From: Limanda limanda
Lineage: Eukaryota > Chordata > Actinopteri > Pleuronectiformes > Pleuronectidae
DNA: 64,000 nucleotides
Direction of reading: 5' to 3'
Assembly (NCBI RefSeq): GCF_963576545.1
Contig: NC_083638.1
Span: forward strand, 7,483,522 to 7,547,521
Below, piece after piece: positions 49,028 through 61,939 of the stretch. Within the stretch, counting starts at the first letter, position 1; each line of letters opens with the position of its first letter. The position numbers and the translations under genes were made by a program. The notes beneath the pieces are model-generated. The model had not been told where the DNA came from. It saw nothing but the letters and a program-made list of their open reading frames with translations, and made no database searches.

Positions 49028-51283
49028 ATGAGGTAACTCTTTGCTCAGATATTCCTTTTTTGAAAAGATTCTCTAAAGCTCTTGAACTTACTTCCTGCCT
49101 CGAGAGAATGTTAGTTGTGAGTTGGTGCAATAGACGTTAAATTGAATTGAACTGAAATTGAATTGCTTCCTGCCAGACTCAGGCCCCACCCCTCCGCCGA
49201 GTTCAGAGGTAATTGGTTTGTTCCTTTTTTTTGCGTAATCCTACAAAACAAGTGATAACACAACCGTGTCGGTGGAGGTAATTAGTGGCCTTTGCTTTGA
49301 TATATTTTAAAATAGAATATCACTCAGTAGACAGCATTCATCCTCGGAGGCCTAACACTCTTCCTTTACTTCAATCACTAAGTTCCACTTTACTTTTCCT
49401 TGTTATTCTGTTTATCGCTGTGCTCTTGCTTTTATCGTACAGACTTTACAGTATTCACCTTTTAATATGTCGTCACTGTGCTTCATGTTCTTGCTGAATG
49501 TCTCTTCAACTTACATTTCACTTGTAAGGCTGTAAAGATATGAAGTGAAATATTTTGTAACTATATATTATAAGAAATTCAACTTGTTCATTTCCTGCTT
49601 TTCTATCGTTGCAGTCGGCTCCGAAATACTGTGACGAAATGGGGGCTCGGCCTCTGTTTTGTGATGTTGGTGCTCAGCTTCCCCTTTTTATACACCAGGT
49701 GAAAAAACTTCACGCTCTTCCTGAACAGCTGCAGAACTTTCTGTGTGAGATGATGTCATTTCATTGCCAGAATCACCTCAATTTACTTCACTGTCATGAC
49801 AATGTTTTTTTTTTTAAAAGATCCTTTAGATTTGTTTCCATTGAAGAAAACCCGCCGCTGCCCAGAGAGAAAGAAGAGAGGAGGAACATAGATGCCGACC
49901 TTAACTTTGGGTAAGAGATCTGACCCTCGTGCTAAACTAAACAGATCACAGAGCGAAGCAAAGTTTTTGAAGCGCAGGTTGTCTCATGGAACAGCAGCGA
50001 GCTTTGAGGTAACACAAATCACTTCATCTCAGCTTGGTGGATCCGGACTTCCCTGATTTTCATCCGTCTTAAATGGAAGAACGGAAGTTATATTTTCTGC
50101 GAAAACAAACTACAGATAAAGATCTTCCAGACGTTTCACTCCGTCGCACATCTTATTGTTATGATTGGTTGTATATTCATCCATTTATAATAAATCTTGC
50201 AAATTGAGTTTCGAGACTGAGGCTTCAAATTAATCTGTTCATCTTCATCGTCAACTTTGTTTTCATATTTCATCTAATTCCAGGGCCAGACGGAAGGTTA
50301 AAACAATGACATCCTGGAATGGACCGATCATGTGGAAGGGGATATTTGACGGGAAGGCTTATGATGAGCTGCATATTCAACTCCGGTCGTCCGTGGCTCT
50401 CACTGTGTTTGCTGTGGGCAGGTTTGTTTACCCTGTGAATATTGTGACTGCTGAGATGCAGACATTTTCATTCGTCATACTTTTTCCAAATGTGGGTGAC
50501 GATTTAGAAACGCTACCTGACTCCAACTGAACAAAGTGCAAATGATCAGTTGGACTATGGCACAGTCAATTTGTGTTTTGTTGTCTCTATCTCAGGTACC
50601 TGGATGCCTACTGCAAGGATTTCCTGACCTCAGCAGAACAACACTTTATGTCGGGGTTACCAGTGACGTACTACGTGTTTACAGATTCACCAGAGAAGGT
50701 ACCGCAAATCAAGCTCGGCCCTAAGCGACACCTCAAGGTTATCAAGGTGAAAATGTACACCAGATGGCAGGACATCTCTATGATGCGCATGAGTATGATA
50801 TCGGATCTCATAGAATCGGAGATTGCTTCCAGCTTCAGATACATCTTCTGCTTCGATGTGGATCAAGTGTTTGAAGCGAGGTTCGGCTCAGAGGCTCTGG
50901 GGGATTCTGTGGCTTTGATCCACGCGTATTTCTACAAACTTCCAAAGGAAGAGTGGAGCTATGACAAAAACAAGAAATCCACAGCCTTCATGGAAACTGG
51001 AGATTTCTACTACCATGCTGCCATCTTTGGAGGATTGTGTGCCAACGTGAAGAATCTGACAGACGCCTGCTACCTGAGCATCATGGAGGACAAAATAAAT
51101 AACGTGGAGGCTCTGTGGCACGATGAGAGTCACCTCAACAAGTACTTCTGGCTGAACAAACCAAGCAAGCTGCTCCCCCCCGAGTATTGCTGGGACCATA
51201 GTTATGGTGACATAAGCGACATAAACATCATCCGCCTGAGATGGGCACCAAAACAATACGATACACTTCGCACTAATGTCTGA
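49028..51283 (+). CDS. GT6-family glycosyltransferase, copy D (alpha-1,3-galactosyltransferase-like)
   Basis: Exons: 49028-49032 (ATGAG), 49615-49698, 49821-49910, 50284-50421, 50596-51283 (TGA); 334 residues. The N-terminus diverges from the others (MSRLRNTVTKWG), followed by the same signal anchor; the stem is RSFRFVSIEENPPLPREKEE. Motifs RWQD, DVD, HAA, WHDESHLNKY and the YDTLRTNV tail are intact. Catalytic-domain variants (IKLGPKRHLKV, WSYDKNKKS) are shared with copy A, not with B and C, while its upstream DNA matches B and C. Intron 3 is only 373 bp and free of transposons, perhaps the ancestral state. The 3' flank is unlike the other copies and lacks their AATAAA block, marking the distal edge of the array. 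Confidence 0.9.
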
Positions 51284-51889
51284 ATAACTTTGAAAAGATG
51301 GAGCCAATTCCTTTCCAAGGAGTCATCCTTGAATGTTCTGAACGTAATAGAATATCCCTCTTTTAACATACACATCCAAGAATAACGTTTGAGCCAAATA
51401 TGAAAAAAGACAACAACCAACCTTTAAGTAATCTTGACATTTTTTCAGTGCAGCGTCTCAGTCTGAAGAAGCAAAGATCAGAGGCCAGGAAAGAAGAGAA
51501 ATGATCCAGTTTAAGTGCAGTTTAGCCTTTAACCACTTGTGGGAGCTGGTGCTGAGTCTATAGTCCGTATGCATGTGTAAAGCAATGTAATATTACAGGT
51601 GTGTCTGTGCATGTCTGTGTGTGTCTGTGTGTTTGTCCCACGTCAGGTGGTTGGATCTCACCTGCATCTGCTCACCTCATCATGATCCAAAGTTTAAAAC
51701 TTAGCTGCCTCTGTGGAATCGGTGCATGTGTTTTTTTTATTTTGTTAATTTTCTTTCATGTAAATAAGATAATTATTCGGTGCTTCACTTTCACTTCTTT
51801 CTTTTTCCTTATTCATTTTTCGTGATTCTTGGGTTGTGATTTATTCTGTGTGATCTGACTTATTCTGTTTCGGTGTCATGAATACCAGG
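51284..51889 (+). other. Downstream flank of copy D
   Basis: Unique, non-coding sequence with a TG-rich stretch near 51600-51640. The array homology stops shortly after the stop codon. Confidence 0.5.
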
Positions 51890-52080
51890 CGGCTGTGAAC
51901 CAGAGGGTCGTCCACTAACCACTAGGTTGTTGATTTGATCCCTGGAGCCTCTGGTCTGCATTCTGAAGTGTCCTAGGGCAGGATAATGTCTTTTAAATGT
52001 TGCCTATGTAAGCACTATATGAACATGTGTTAATGGGTGAATGTGACTTGTCTTAAATTTATGTGCAATTAAAATAACCT
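51890..52080 (+). repeat. tRNA-related SINE-like repeat
   Basis: Contains 'gtcgtccactaacc' and a box-B-like 'gatttgatccctgg', then 'aagtgtcctagggca' and a tail with 'gtaagcactatatgaa'. Relatives lie at 59565 and 59800. Confidence 0.55.
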
Positions 52081-53119
52081 GTTTAAAAATGTGACATGTG
52101 ATGTTCTTTATAATAAGCTGCACCAGATACCACATGGGATCATGCAATCTGCACAAACTCTCCACAAGGTGGTGCTCAATTCACAAAGAATACAATTACA
52201 GAAGCAAGGAGCACAAACCAGTCTCCAGTCACAAGGAAATAAAATCAGAGTTAAATCCCAAACAAACAGGAGCAGAAAGATCTGACAACACACAAGCAGG
52301 ATGTGATTCTTCTACTGAGAGCATCAGAGTGTCACTGTAAGAAAAGCAGGAAAACAATGTCGGTAATGAAGTTAAAAGGGATCAGTTTCAGGGTCCTGGT
52401 GTTTTTCACACAATCATTTCTTCAAACATGGTATTCAAACATCAATCTTTCAATTACGCAGACACTATATACGCAGATTCCAGCTCCAGTCTCAGGGGTT
52501 CACCCCCCCCAAGTCCACGTCACCTGTATCCGTATGTCCGAGTCGCTGTGTGCATTTTAACGAGGCCGCAGTCTGTTTACGACGTGCTGTAAGACTAGTG
52601 CAATACCTGGCCATCGACTCTAATCAGCATGTGTGTAAATATGTCAGGTGCCGCTCATCCTCTGAGGGTCGTGGAGGCGCTGGAGCCAATCACAGCCGAC
52701 ATTGGGGCGAGAGAGGTCGCCCGTGTGTCGCAGGGCCGACGTGCAAACAACCAATCACACCCACAGATGTTTTAGAGTCGCCGCTGGTGAAGGAGAAAAC
52801 ATAAAATAACAGCATGTATAAGCTAAAACCAGAAAACACACACATTCTGGAGCATCAGTGCAAACACCAGCGGGCACAGACTGAGTTTCACTATTTGATG
52901 CCGACATGTCAACCTTGTAGTTTCCGCCCTTATTTTCATATCATTAACAAACTGTGTGATTTGCTTCATTTGATTTGAAGGATTTTGCTTTTTTCCAAAT
53001 AATTAGTTTAAGAATCACGTCCATTCACACTTTTTCTTTTCTTCTCAATCCAAAGATGTAAACCTCACCTGACCCACGTTGACCACGGTTTCACTCACAA
53101 CACAATGATCGACCTCTGG
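52081..53119. other. Non-coding spacer
   Basis: No gene found. The ORFs at 52091-52804 are short, overlap in several frames, and show no motif. Confidence 0.5.
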
Positions 53120-53265
53120 GGGGCGCTTTTTCACTTCTTAAAATGTAATGAATATAAAGATATAGGTGACCATCTCCACCTGGTGGCTGGGTACAGTATG
53201 TGTCTTAAATCCTGCTTCCTCCATGTTAGCAGATGGGACATGGACCAAACTAAAAATTCAAAGTA
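53120..53265 (+). repeat. 'ctcctccatgttag' dispersed repeat, copy 1
   Basis: Shares 'cctggtggctgg', 'cttcctccatgttagcag' and 'atgggacatggaccaaacta' with 54340, 56830, 61940 and 62780. Confidence 0.6.
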
Positions 53266-54339
53266 CACCACAAATACATTTCTTGTCATTTTGTTTGTTC
53301 AAGTGTTAATTTTTACGATATGTTTGCTTTTATATTTGATTATAGATGATATAGAAATGGGCTGAAATGTAATGATTTAACTACGTCATTGTGTCTCAGA
53401 GTTTGTGACTTTATGCCGAGTCATTTTGGGAACATAACACGTCAGAGTTTGAAGATATATCTGTGAAAAACACTGTAATAAAATCAGTTAACTGGTTCAG
53501 CAGAATATTAGATTACATGTTTGACTTTACAGATGAGATACAAGGAGAATTGCATGTCCCTCCAGGTTTTGGAATTGCTTGGAACTGTACATCACTGAAC
53601 ATGTGCAAAAAATGAATTCAACTTTTACCTCCAGGATCCAGGGCAGCCAAAATACCCCCTAAGTCCCATGTGGTCACTTATTTTTGTAATTTGGCAGAAG
53701 GAAAAACCAAAGAGAAATCAAATGCATTTTTAAATATGGAGGGAAAAAGTAGCTTGTGCTGCTGAAAAACACACGACGAGCAGACGGAGTAATCGCAGCT
53801 TAATACGGTGACTCCAGCTGCCGGTATGAGAATCATCACGGCAGAGGGAGGGCGGCGACTGGAGAATCCGTGGATCACAGAGTTTTCATGTAAGTTCCTC
53901 CAACCGCACCAGCACAATAAATCCTCAGCTTAGTTCCTTTGTGATGGCTGTTTGTGTCGACTACCGTGTGTGTGTGTGTGTGTGTCGGCGTAAGAGAGAC
54001 AGTTCAAACAGGGAGACATGCTGTTGTTGTGATTCACACACAGGCCAAACCCGCTCTGCTAAATTATGTCTAAACTAGTTCACATTTACAACTTTTATTT
54101 TGGTGGAAAGATATGAAGGGTTCAACGCTTGAAGATTCATTCCAGAGGAGAAACAAAATAAAAAATCGCACTGCAATAATAAATAAGCAAAGTTTGAACT
54201 CCTTCTATTCAGTGATGTTTGAGGCAAGAAATCTGAGCAATGATTTAAAACATTGAAATATGTTCATAGATCATAGAATGTAAATAAAGATAAATTACAT
54301 GTCAGTGCTCTGAAGTGAAGGTAAATCATCTTTATTTCC
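53266..54339. other. Non-coding spacer
   Basis: A short TG microsatellite lies near 53967-53985. No coding or RNA signal is seen. Confidence 0.5.
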
Positions 54340-54425
54340 CCCTGGTGGTTGGCTGCAAAATAGGCCACGAACCCCACCTCCTCCATGTTAGAAGATGGGA
54401 CATGGATAAACTAATAATTGAACGA
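54340..54425 (+). repeat. 'ctcctccatgttag' dispersed repeat, copy 2
   Basis: 'ccctggtggttggctgcaaa' followed by 'acctcctccatgttagaag' and 'atgggacatggataaac'. Confidence 0.6.
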
Positions 54426-55937
54426 TCACGTTGAATTCAAAACAACTTTATTTGTCCCTTGGGGAGCAATTCTAATTAATCCATCAATGTGTGGATATCC
54501 GGCCCGATTGGTGAATCTAAAAACTATATTTTAAAAACTATTTTGGCCTCTTTGACTTTACGCTGTCAAACGTGTCTTAAAAATCTCAGAAAAACAGCCG
54601 CCTGATGAAAAGGTCGAGAAGAAAACGGTCCCATGTTGGTTTAAGCTGTAGTGTAATCAAACTGCTTCACAGAGTTGTTGAATAGTGTCGAGTGTTCTCG
54701 CCCTGAGAGGCGGCTCATTTCTTCACCGGGGTTTGGAAGCAGCGGTTTCGGGACACACTGACATCATTTCCCTTTCGTGTTTTACAGGAGGTGACATCTA
54801 TGTTGAAACGCAGCTATGAAAATATGGAGGTGAACTGGAATTACACCAAAAAGACTAAAAAACACTGGCACATGCACATCATGGTGAATATGAAGTCAGC
54901 ACTATAAGTGAACCTGCATCTGGATTCCTCACTGGCAGTTTGGCACATGCACGTCATGTTTGCAGATATGTCCAGCTTCTCTGCGTCCTGGCTTTGAAGA
55001 ATTGTACAAAAGTGCAGGAGTCCTTTCACCTGGTTAGAAACAGGAAGTGTTGCTTATCTCACCCATGCAGTGTAGCCCAGGTGTAAAGGTTCCAACACTG
55101 GTTCCATTTAGGATAAAATACAAAACCTCCTTCAGGTCAGATTGGTTCTGGGGAAGAGGAATCCCTGGTTTTTATTCATTTCATTTAGCCTTTTTTATTT
55201 GTGACATATCCGCTTGGTGCGGCTCTGCTTTAACTTTGAAATGACGTATTAAAACCACACTGTACGTTAATAACCAGTCAGCTGTATTTTTCATTTCACT
55301 GTAAGTATTTCACGATATCGTCATATCATCGGCAACGGTGGTGAAGACGTGACTTATATTTTCAATTGAAATTAATGTTTGAATTAGTTTAGCAAAACCA
55401 AACCTGGCAGCAGAATAACCAACGTCCTGTTTCGGAGTTTTTCTTGCACTATATAAGCCTGTGGGTGGTGCACATGCCCCCCCAAAGTTTTTTTTTAAAG
55501 AGGTTTTTCAAGCAGAATTCTCAGGACAGAAAACTTTAAAGAATCGACCTCAGTTATTCCGTCGTCATTGATCTGTGTTTGTACACAAACGTAATGTTGT
55601 CTGAGATTTCCACAGCGGCCCACAGAAATTCCTCTGGATTATCGTCCACATGTAAACTTAATACTAAAGCCTTGTTTGGTTAAATGAGGGGCAGATTTGG
55701 GGATTTTTGGAGGTTTAGACTCTCACACTAATCTTTGAAAGTTGCTTTCACAACACAATAGACCCCCACTCCCCCCCACATCACCAACACACACACACAC
55801 ACACCCCCGTGCATACCCATGTGCGGATACATGTCAAAGCTGGAACATCATCCTCCAGAGTATCACTTTGACTCTGCTCGGGTCACATTCCTCTGTGACG
55901 GTGGAGGACATGTGAAAGGATTCACCGATGTGAGAGC
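54426..55937. other. Non-coding spacer
   Basis: Short scattered ORFs only. C-rich and AC-rich patches lie at 55760-55810. Confidence 0.5.
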
Positions 55938-56020
55938 AGGAGGAGGAGGAGGAGGAGGAGGAGGAGGAGGAGGAGGAGGAGGAGGAGGAGGAGGAGGAGG
56001 AGAAGGAGGAGGAGGAGGAG
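55938..56020 (+). repeat. GGA triplet microsatellite
   Basis: About 80 bases of nearly perfect (GGA)n. It creates artificial poly-Gly, poly-Pro and poly-Ser ORFs. Confidence 0.95.
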
Positions 56021-56218
56021 AGTTGAAGAGGAGGATGAAAAAAGAAGAGCACAGAGAAAAGAGCGAGAGGAAAACCAGAGTTACTGACACACAGCACCAT
56101 CTGGCACGGTTCATCCTTCCCATCATACACATTCCTGTCTGACACGCTCACAAAGCACCATTGTACTGAACTGGATCTGACTCATATCCTCGCTGCTACC
56201 TAGCCCATAAGCTACGAC

Positions 56219-56220
<2 letters not shown>

Positions 56221-56309
<89 letters not shown>
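56221..56309. repeat. AC microsatellite
   Basis: About 89 bases of uninterrupted (AC)n. Confidence 0.95.
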
Positions 56310-56311
<2 letters not shown>

Positions 56312-56829
56312 CACATTTGGCCTTGAGCCACCTCCATTGTGCAGAGTTATAGGCTGACAGTTTTAATACACCTGTAAGTGATTCTCTACTGTACAGAGAG
56401 GAGGTGTTAACTTCAAAAGATGAGGAGAGAAGAAGAGAGGAGGAAGAGGAGGAGGAGGAGGAGGATGAACCTTGATATAGTATTCCTCTTATCTCATGTG
56501 ACCCATGAAGGGGACATGCATTGAGCTGTGTGTGTGTGTGTGTCTGTGTGTGTGTGTATGTGTCTGTGTGTGTGGCGTGCAGACCTTTCTCCCCTCACCT
56601 TCCTCATATATGTCAGTTTTTTAAACATTGACCCCTGAGCTCATCTTCAGAAGCCTCCTGACTTCAGCTTTTACATAAATCATAACCCGTCATATTTCAG
56701 TTTTTTCATCATTTGATAAAGAAGGAACAATTGATCCAACAATAGTTTTAAAAAAGGGAAATATCATGTAATAAAGAGAGAGCTCAGTGTTTCCTTCTGA
56801 AATATCAAGGATCCATTGCACTGTGTATA

Positions 56830-56985
56830 AAGCCCCCTGGTGGCTGGGCTGCAGTATGGCTCATAAATCCACTCTCCTCCATGTTAGCAGAGGGGACATG
56901 GGCCAAATTTAACAAGTGCACGTTCAGTACGTTTTCCTTGAAGACGGTTTCTGTCATGTCAGGTCGTTCTTATCGACCTAACATG
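56830..56985 (+). repeat. 'ctcctccatgttag' dispersed repeat, copy 3
   Basis: Longest copy. After the shared core it continues with 'gaagacggtttctgtcatg' and 'ggtcgttcttatc', also seen in copy 4. Confidence 0.6.
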
Positions 56986-57109
56986 ACACCAAAAAAGGTG
57001 ACAGCGTTTGTATCCAGGATCCTTTGGCCTCCTTTCTGGATAGTGAGAAGAACCAGTAACTCAACATCTGTCTTTATATGTTAAATTATTATTGTATTTT
57101 AAGTGTTAG

Positions 57110-57310
57110 ATTTATATTTTAAATCAAGGACCATGAATTATTCCAAGGAAATCAAGCCCTGCCTCAAAATGTTAAGGGAAGCGAATGAAAGATTCTGCCC
57201 CTTTTTCTGGATCTACACACAAATTGAATGATTTCTCTCTTGGCTCATGTCCCGTCCTTCCAAGGTTTTAGTGGAAATTCATCCAGTAGTTGTGTTGGGG
57301 GGGGGAAGAG
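57110..57310 (+). repeat. RTE-tail-like dispersed repeat
   Basis: 'tggatctacacacaaattgaa', then 'ccaaggttttagtggaaat' and 'catccagtagttgtg'. It resembles the 3'-tail repeats at 57975-58110, 10000-10110 and 34015-34100. The class is tentative. Confidence 0.4.
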
Positions 57311-57974
57311 GGAAACCAAAAGGAAAAAGTAATTATCTCAAAGTAGCCTACAACTATAAATGTCTTTGGCTTCGCAAACTGTCAAACGTGTGTCGCTCGT
57401 GTCCTTGAGGCAACAACAGCTTTTTTTTTCCGTGAGCTCCAGTTCAAAGCCAGCGAGGAGTTATTCTCTCTTCATCCCGTTTACACTCTAACAGAGCGAG
57501 CGGGGGGGGTAGAGTGTCCCCGGGGCAGAGGTGTGTGTCCGTCAAACGGGACGAGGGAGAAAAATCCCCAAAATTCCCTCAGTGAATGGCTCTGAGTAAT
57601 TAATCTGCAGCAGGGGTTTGCCCTCCTCGCTGACGTGTGAGTGACAAGGGTGTGAGAGGTGTTTCATTGCACCCCCCCCCGCCCCCCCCCGGGCCTCCTC
57701 CATCATGGCCTCCTCCTCTTTCATGTGCCTCCTTTCTTTTTTGCTTCATCTCTCTGCTCGCTCGTCTTTTTTTTTATCACACTTCTAAGTTCTCTTTACT
57801 TTTTGGGTGTCTTCCATCAATGCAGAGACAATGAACTGTTGCAATAAATACCGTAATGACTTTAATGATTCATGGGGACAAACCCACAGAGAATTAGATT
57901 GACATTATTATAAATATAATGACTGATATTTTTTTATCCATGAGTTGTTCTCTGAGAAATCAACCAAAAATGTT

Positions 57975-58135
57975 GAAAACAAGTCAAAAAAGTTACCTCC
58001 CCTGATCCAGATTCACACTAAAGTTTGATCGATTCTTCCCGGACCTTCCACAGAGTTTTGTGTTAATCCATCCAGTTGTTTTTGTGTAATCCTGCAAAAG
58101 AAACAAACCAGACAAAAAACATAACCTCCTTGGCG
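57975..58135 (+). repeat. RTE-tail-like dispersed repeat
   Basis: 'cctgatccagattcacacta' followed by 'gtgttaatccatccagttg' and 'gtgtaatcctgcaaaag', then an A-rich tail. Same family type as 57110-57310. Confidence 0.4.
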
Positions 58136-59564
58136 AAGGTGATGACCTCACAGCTCTGAAAGAAACCTGTGAAAGTCTTAAAGTGGCTTGTGATGCATGA
58201 CAGATATTTCACTTTGATTGAAAAGGTGCAAATCAAATCAAACAGGGAAAAGAAAGGAGAGAAAAGCTTGAGCAGCAATTAATCATTTTAATTTCGACCC
58301 AATGCTTTAATAGTCTGTAATTCTTTAATCCAACATCTGTGGCGTCTGTTCTTTTGACAGATTGTCAGTTGATGAGAAAGTGTGAGTGTGAGTCTGTCAA
58401 CCTGGAGTTGTCTCTTCCCCATAAACTGCATAGGCCTCTATTCATTCTGGACTAGCCGAGCTGTTGTGAGAGTGGAAGTTTTCCCCTGAATTTAGAAATG
58501 ATGACTTACTCCCTCAAGTTTAGATCGATTTCTCTGCACTTCTTCTGTGATTTATCACCTGGAGTTTGACTGAATGGGTCTGGAAAAACCAGTTAAAAAA
58601 GCTCTACCAGTCCAACACAGCCGTGAGTGTGTCTGCATTTATCATCTGTAAATACTGGAACATTTTATTTCCCATAATTCTGCTTCTTTAAATAAAAAGG
58701 ACCAGGGACGGTCGATGGGCCGTAACTCGAGCAGCAGCTATTTGTGAGCGACACTAAGTGTGTGTTGGTGCTGCCGAGGAGGAGAGGCGGCCACATTAAT
58801 GACAACCACACTTATGTAAAGCTCCGCACAGTATTTATAGAGTCAGCTGGGCTTCGGAGAAGCCACAGTCGGAAAGTCCACAAACCGCCGGTCGTGACAC
58901 ACGTACGCAGGCACACAAACACACACACGTCCCCATGAATGTGGTACAAGGAGAGCGCCGCATGGCAAACTCATTTATTAAAAGGTTTCCTCGCTGTCTG
59001 TGGTCAAATTCATCATGTACAGTTCACCACAAACAACCTGTGTACATATGAGGAGTCAGATACAATCTCAATGTTCTTTAAAGGGACCCGGGGTTTCGCT
59101 CTTGACCCTTTGTGACCCCTTATCCCCAACTGTCACACAAAATTATTGTGCTTGTGTATTTTTGAGTGTGCAGTATATTCAATTTAAAGTATGACAAAAT
59201 GACGGAGACTTAATATGACGACATTCAGACTTCTAGGGCCACAGATTTCAAGATTTATAAAAGTATTATTTAAATGTCGGCACAGTGGCCCTAACAGCTG
59301 TGGGTGAGTTAAGACGTGATATTTCTCACTTAAATGTGATTTTTTATTTCAATAAACTGAACTAAAAATATTAGACGACATTATCGACTTACACTAACTT
59401 AAACCATCTTTCCTTATCTCTTAAAGTCAAATTCCAAATCGTAAATATCTCACTTTGTTGAAGTTTGTTGACCTTCTCAGAACATTTGCATGGGAACTAT
59501 TTTATGTGGCTCTTACATCAAATGTTATAAATCATATCATAATCAATTATTTTGGACACAAACA
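58136..59564. other. Non-coding spacer
   Basis: No supported gene. The 64-codon ORFs at 58744 and 59000 lack motifs. Confidence 0.5.
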
Positions 59565-59710
59565 TCGTGGGCGGCCGAGGCCCAGGAGGTAGAGCGGGTC
59601 ATCCACTGGCCCGGAGGTCGGGGGTTTGATCCCTGGCTCCTCCGGTCCACATGCTCTGTGAATGATGTGGCCTTTTCTAACTTTCTATTTTGCAATGTAG
59701 CAAGATAATG
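59565..59710 (+). repeat. tRNA-related SINE-like repeat
   Basis: 'aggaggtagagcgggtc' (box-A-like), 'tcgggggtttgatccctgg' (box-B-like), then 'ctcctccggtccacatgc'. Confidence 0.55.
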
Positions 59711-59794
59711 AGCAACGAATGATTAATTCCTCTATGAAAAGGACATCGGCTCTTCAACTTTTCCCTGTTGCCACAAAAACAGAGATGAACAGAA

Positions 59795-59965
59795 AGAACT
59801 GGTCGTCTTCTATACATCCAGAAGGTCGGAGGTTCAATCCCCGGCTCCTACACAACTGTGTGATGATGTGTGTGAGTAGCTGAATGTGGCTTGTACTGTA
59901 AAGTGCGGGGAGTGGTCAATGAGACCATGAGCAGCTCTACATAAACACAATCCATTTACCACTGT
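59795..59965 (+). repeat. tRNA-related SINE-like repeat
   Basis: 'ggaggttcaatccccggctc' and 'gctgaatgtggcttgtactg', with a tail 'agctctacataaac'. A diverged relative of the previous repeat. Confidence 0.5.
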
Positions 59966-60745
59966 GTGTAGGAGCAGACACAGTGTGTGTGCTGAACAAC
60001 ACACTCAGCCTTGCTGGGTGTCTCTGACCCGTCAGTGGCCGTCCCCCTGACTTCAGACCTCCTCCTCCTCAGCCGTGTGTTTACCGGAGCTACATCTGTG
60101 TTTACGGAGCTGCCAGGGAAACTGCACACGCAAAAATACACAACATCAGTGCCGACACATCTGCATCTGTACATACGTTGCAGAGGAAATGGAAATAATT
60201 GGGCAAAAACGTTGCTGTAAAGAAGGAATGAAAGTGTTAAGCTGTTCTTCCATGGGGATTCCTGCAGTTTTACACGTGCAACACATGCTCACTGGATTAT
60301 CAGAATTAAACGTTCCCTTTCTTCATTGTTTGTTTTAAATCGCCGTACGTCAGGAGGCAGCGGGCTGTGCTCGGGGGGGGCGTTGCAGGTGTTTGACAGC
60401 TGACGTTGGGGTTTAAAATTTCATTACAGCGTCCTCTTATAGCTAATTATTGCAAACGGGGGTTGCTGAATGTGCAGCTGCGAGATTAATGTCAATACAC
60501 TGTCGGCTTTGCTGAGGTGAGCGACGGATTAATGCGCTTACGTATTTCTTTACTTATATTATTCACATTTTCACAGATTAAAGCGATACTCTGAAGAGCA
60601 ATTTAAAAGGTGGTCAACCGTTAATCCCGTGTTTAGTGGCAGTTGATTTACTTACATGAGAATTTGAAGAATCGTCCGCTGTGCACAACAAATCACAAAC
60701 ACAATCTCCTCACACAGCCTTGTTGATAGCAGCTGACAAACATGT

Positions 60746-60807
60746 AGTACACATGTAGTACTCTCATGACACAACCAGATGTGTCATGAGAGTACTACAT
60801 GTGTACT
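60746..60807. repeat. Perfect 27-bp inverted repeat with 8-base loop
   Basis: Arms 60746-60772 and 60781-60807 are exact reverse complements; the loop is aaccagat. The left arm is itself partly repeated ('catgtagtac' then 'acatgtagtact'). Confidence 0.95.
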
Positions 60808-61939
60808 ATGTATGTTACTGGAGTATTTCTCTAGAGGACACAGGAGGAGGTTAGCCTTTGTACTTCTGACATCACGGCTACTTCTGACAATATCTACTCC
60901 TACTGTTCACGTGCACCAATATATACATCACATCTCGATACTGCCTGGCCTGTCTACACCTATATATGTTTATTATGTAAGGAATTTAATTAGCAACTCA
61001 ATCGACAGTACGTGAGTGACGTCTTTTCTGCTCTGATTTTGTTAGTGTAGCTTACACGCTATTTACATAACTGTAGATACAACAATTGTACTCTGACAGG
61101 TTATTTATACTCCATATAACGACATCATCATCCACCAGTTAGAGATACCACCTTAATAACTGAAGCACACGTGTGACCTGTGAGTTCACACAAACTAGTC
61201 AAGGAAACAACACACACACACTTTATCAAAACAAATACAATATTCCACGTTTAAACTGTATTTTTAGAAAGATACTGACTCTTGAGTTTTGGGAGAAAAG
61301 TTTTTACAAAAAATCTTAAAGAAACACAACAGTCCCAAATCTCCATACTCCTGATATGCGGATGCTTTAATTTCTGTCAGTCTTGACAACTCCTCAGAGG
61401 ATAAAAGACGCTGCCGCAGTGGGTGGTCTCCGTAATTGGCCCGACCTCACGGCTGGTGGATGGAGCAGGATTATGTAGGCTGGTGTGTGTGTGTGTTTTT
61501 CTGTATGTATGTGTGTGTGTGTCTGTGTGTGTGTGTGAGCGGGTACTTGCTGGACCGTCCTGTGGAACTAAATTTACCAGAAAAAGCTGTGAATTGTTAA
61601 AAAACTGCACACAAGGCTGCACACACAAACCAGACGGCATCACTTTGTATCACAATCAGTGTGTCATTGTGTGTGTGTGTTTGTGTGTGTTGTTATTCAT
61701 GTGTTTGGGGATTTACACCATTTGTTGATAGCTATAAAGAATAAAAGTAAATTTATGAATTAAATTGTTGTGATGTCTCTACATGCAGCAAAATGATGCT
61801 GCTCAAATTCCACCTCTGTTAAAAAACGTTAAAAATTCAGATTTCAAAGTTAAAACAAGAGGAAATTATTATTTTAACTGTTTTAAACCATTCAGTTATA
61901 AAAATATATGATAATTCATGATATCACATCCTCTCAATA
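60808..61939. other. Non-coding spacer
   Basis: TG-rich blocks lie at 61480-61540 and 61665-61690. No gene is seen. Confidence 0.5.

Noticed and set aside
55819..56151. ORFs rich in Gly, Pro or Ser
   Set aside because: Created by the GGA triplet microsatellite.
56221..56309. Possible repeat array of the CRISPR kind
   Set aside because: A plain AC dinucleotide microsatellite in a vertebrate genome, with no spacers.
59565..59710. Possible tRNA gene
   Set aside because: A box-B-like motif is present but there is no complete cloverleaf or anticodon arm. Related copies at 51.9 and 59.8 kb point to a SINE-like repeat.
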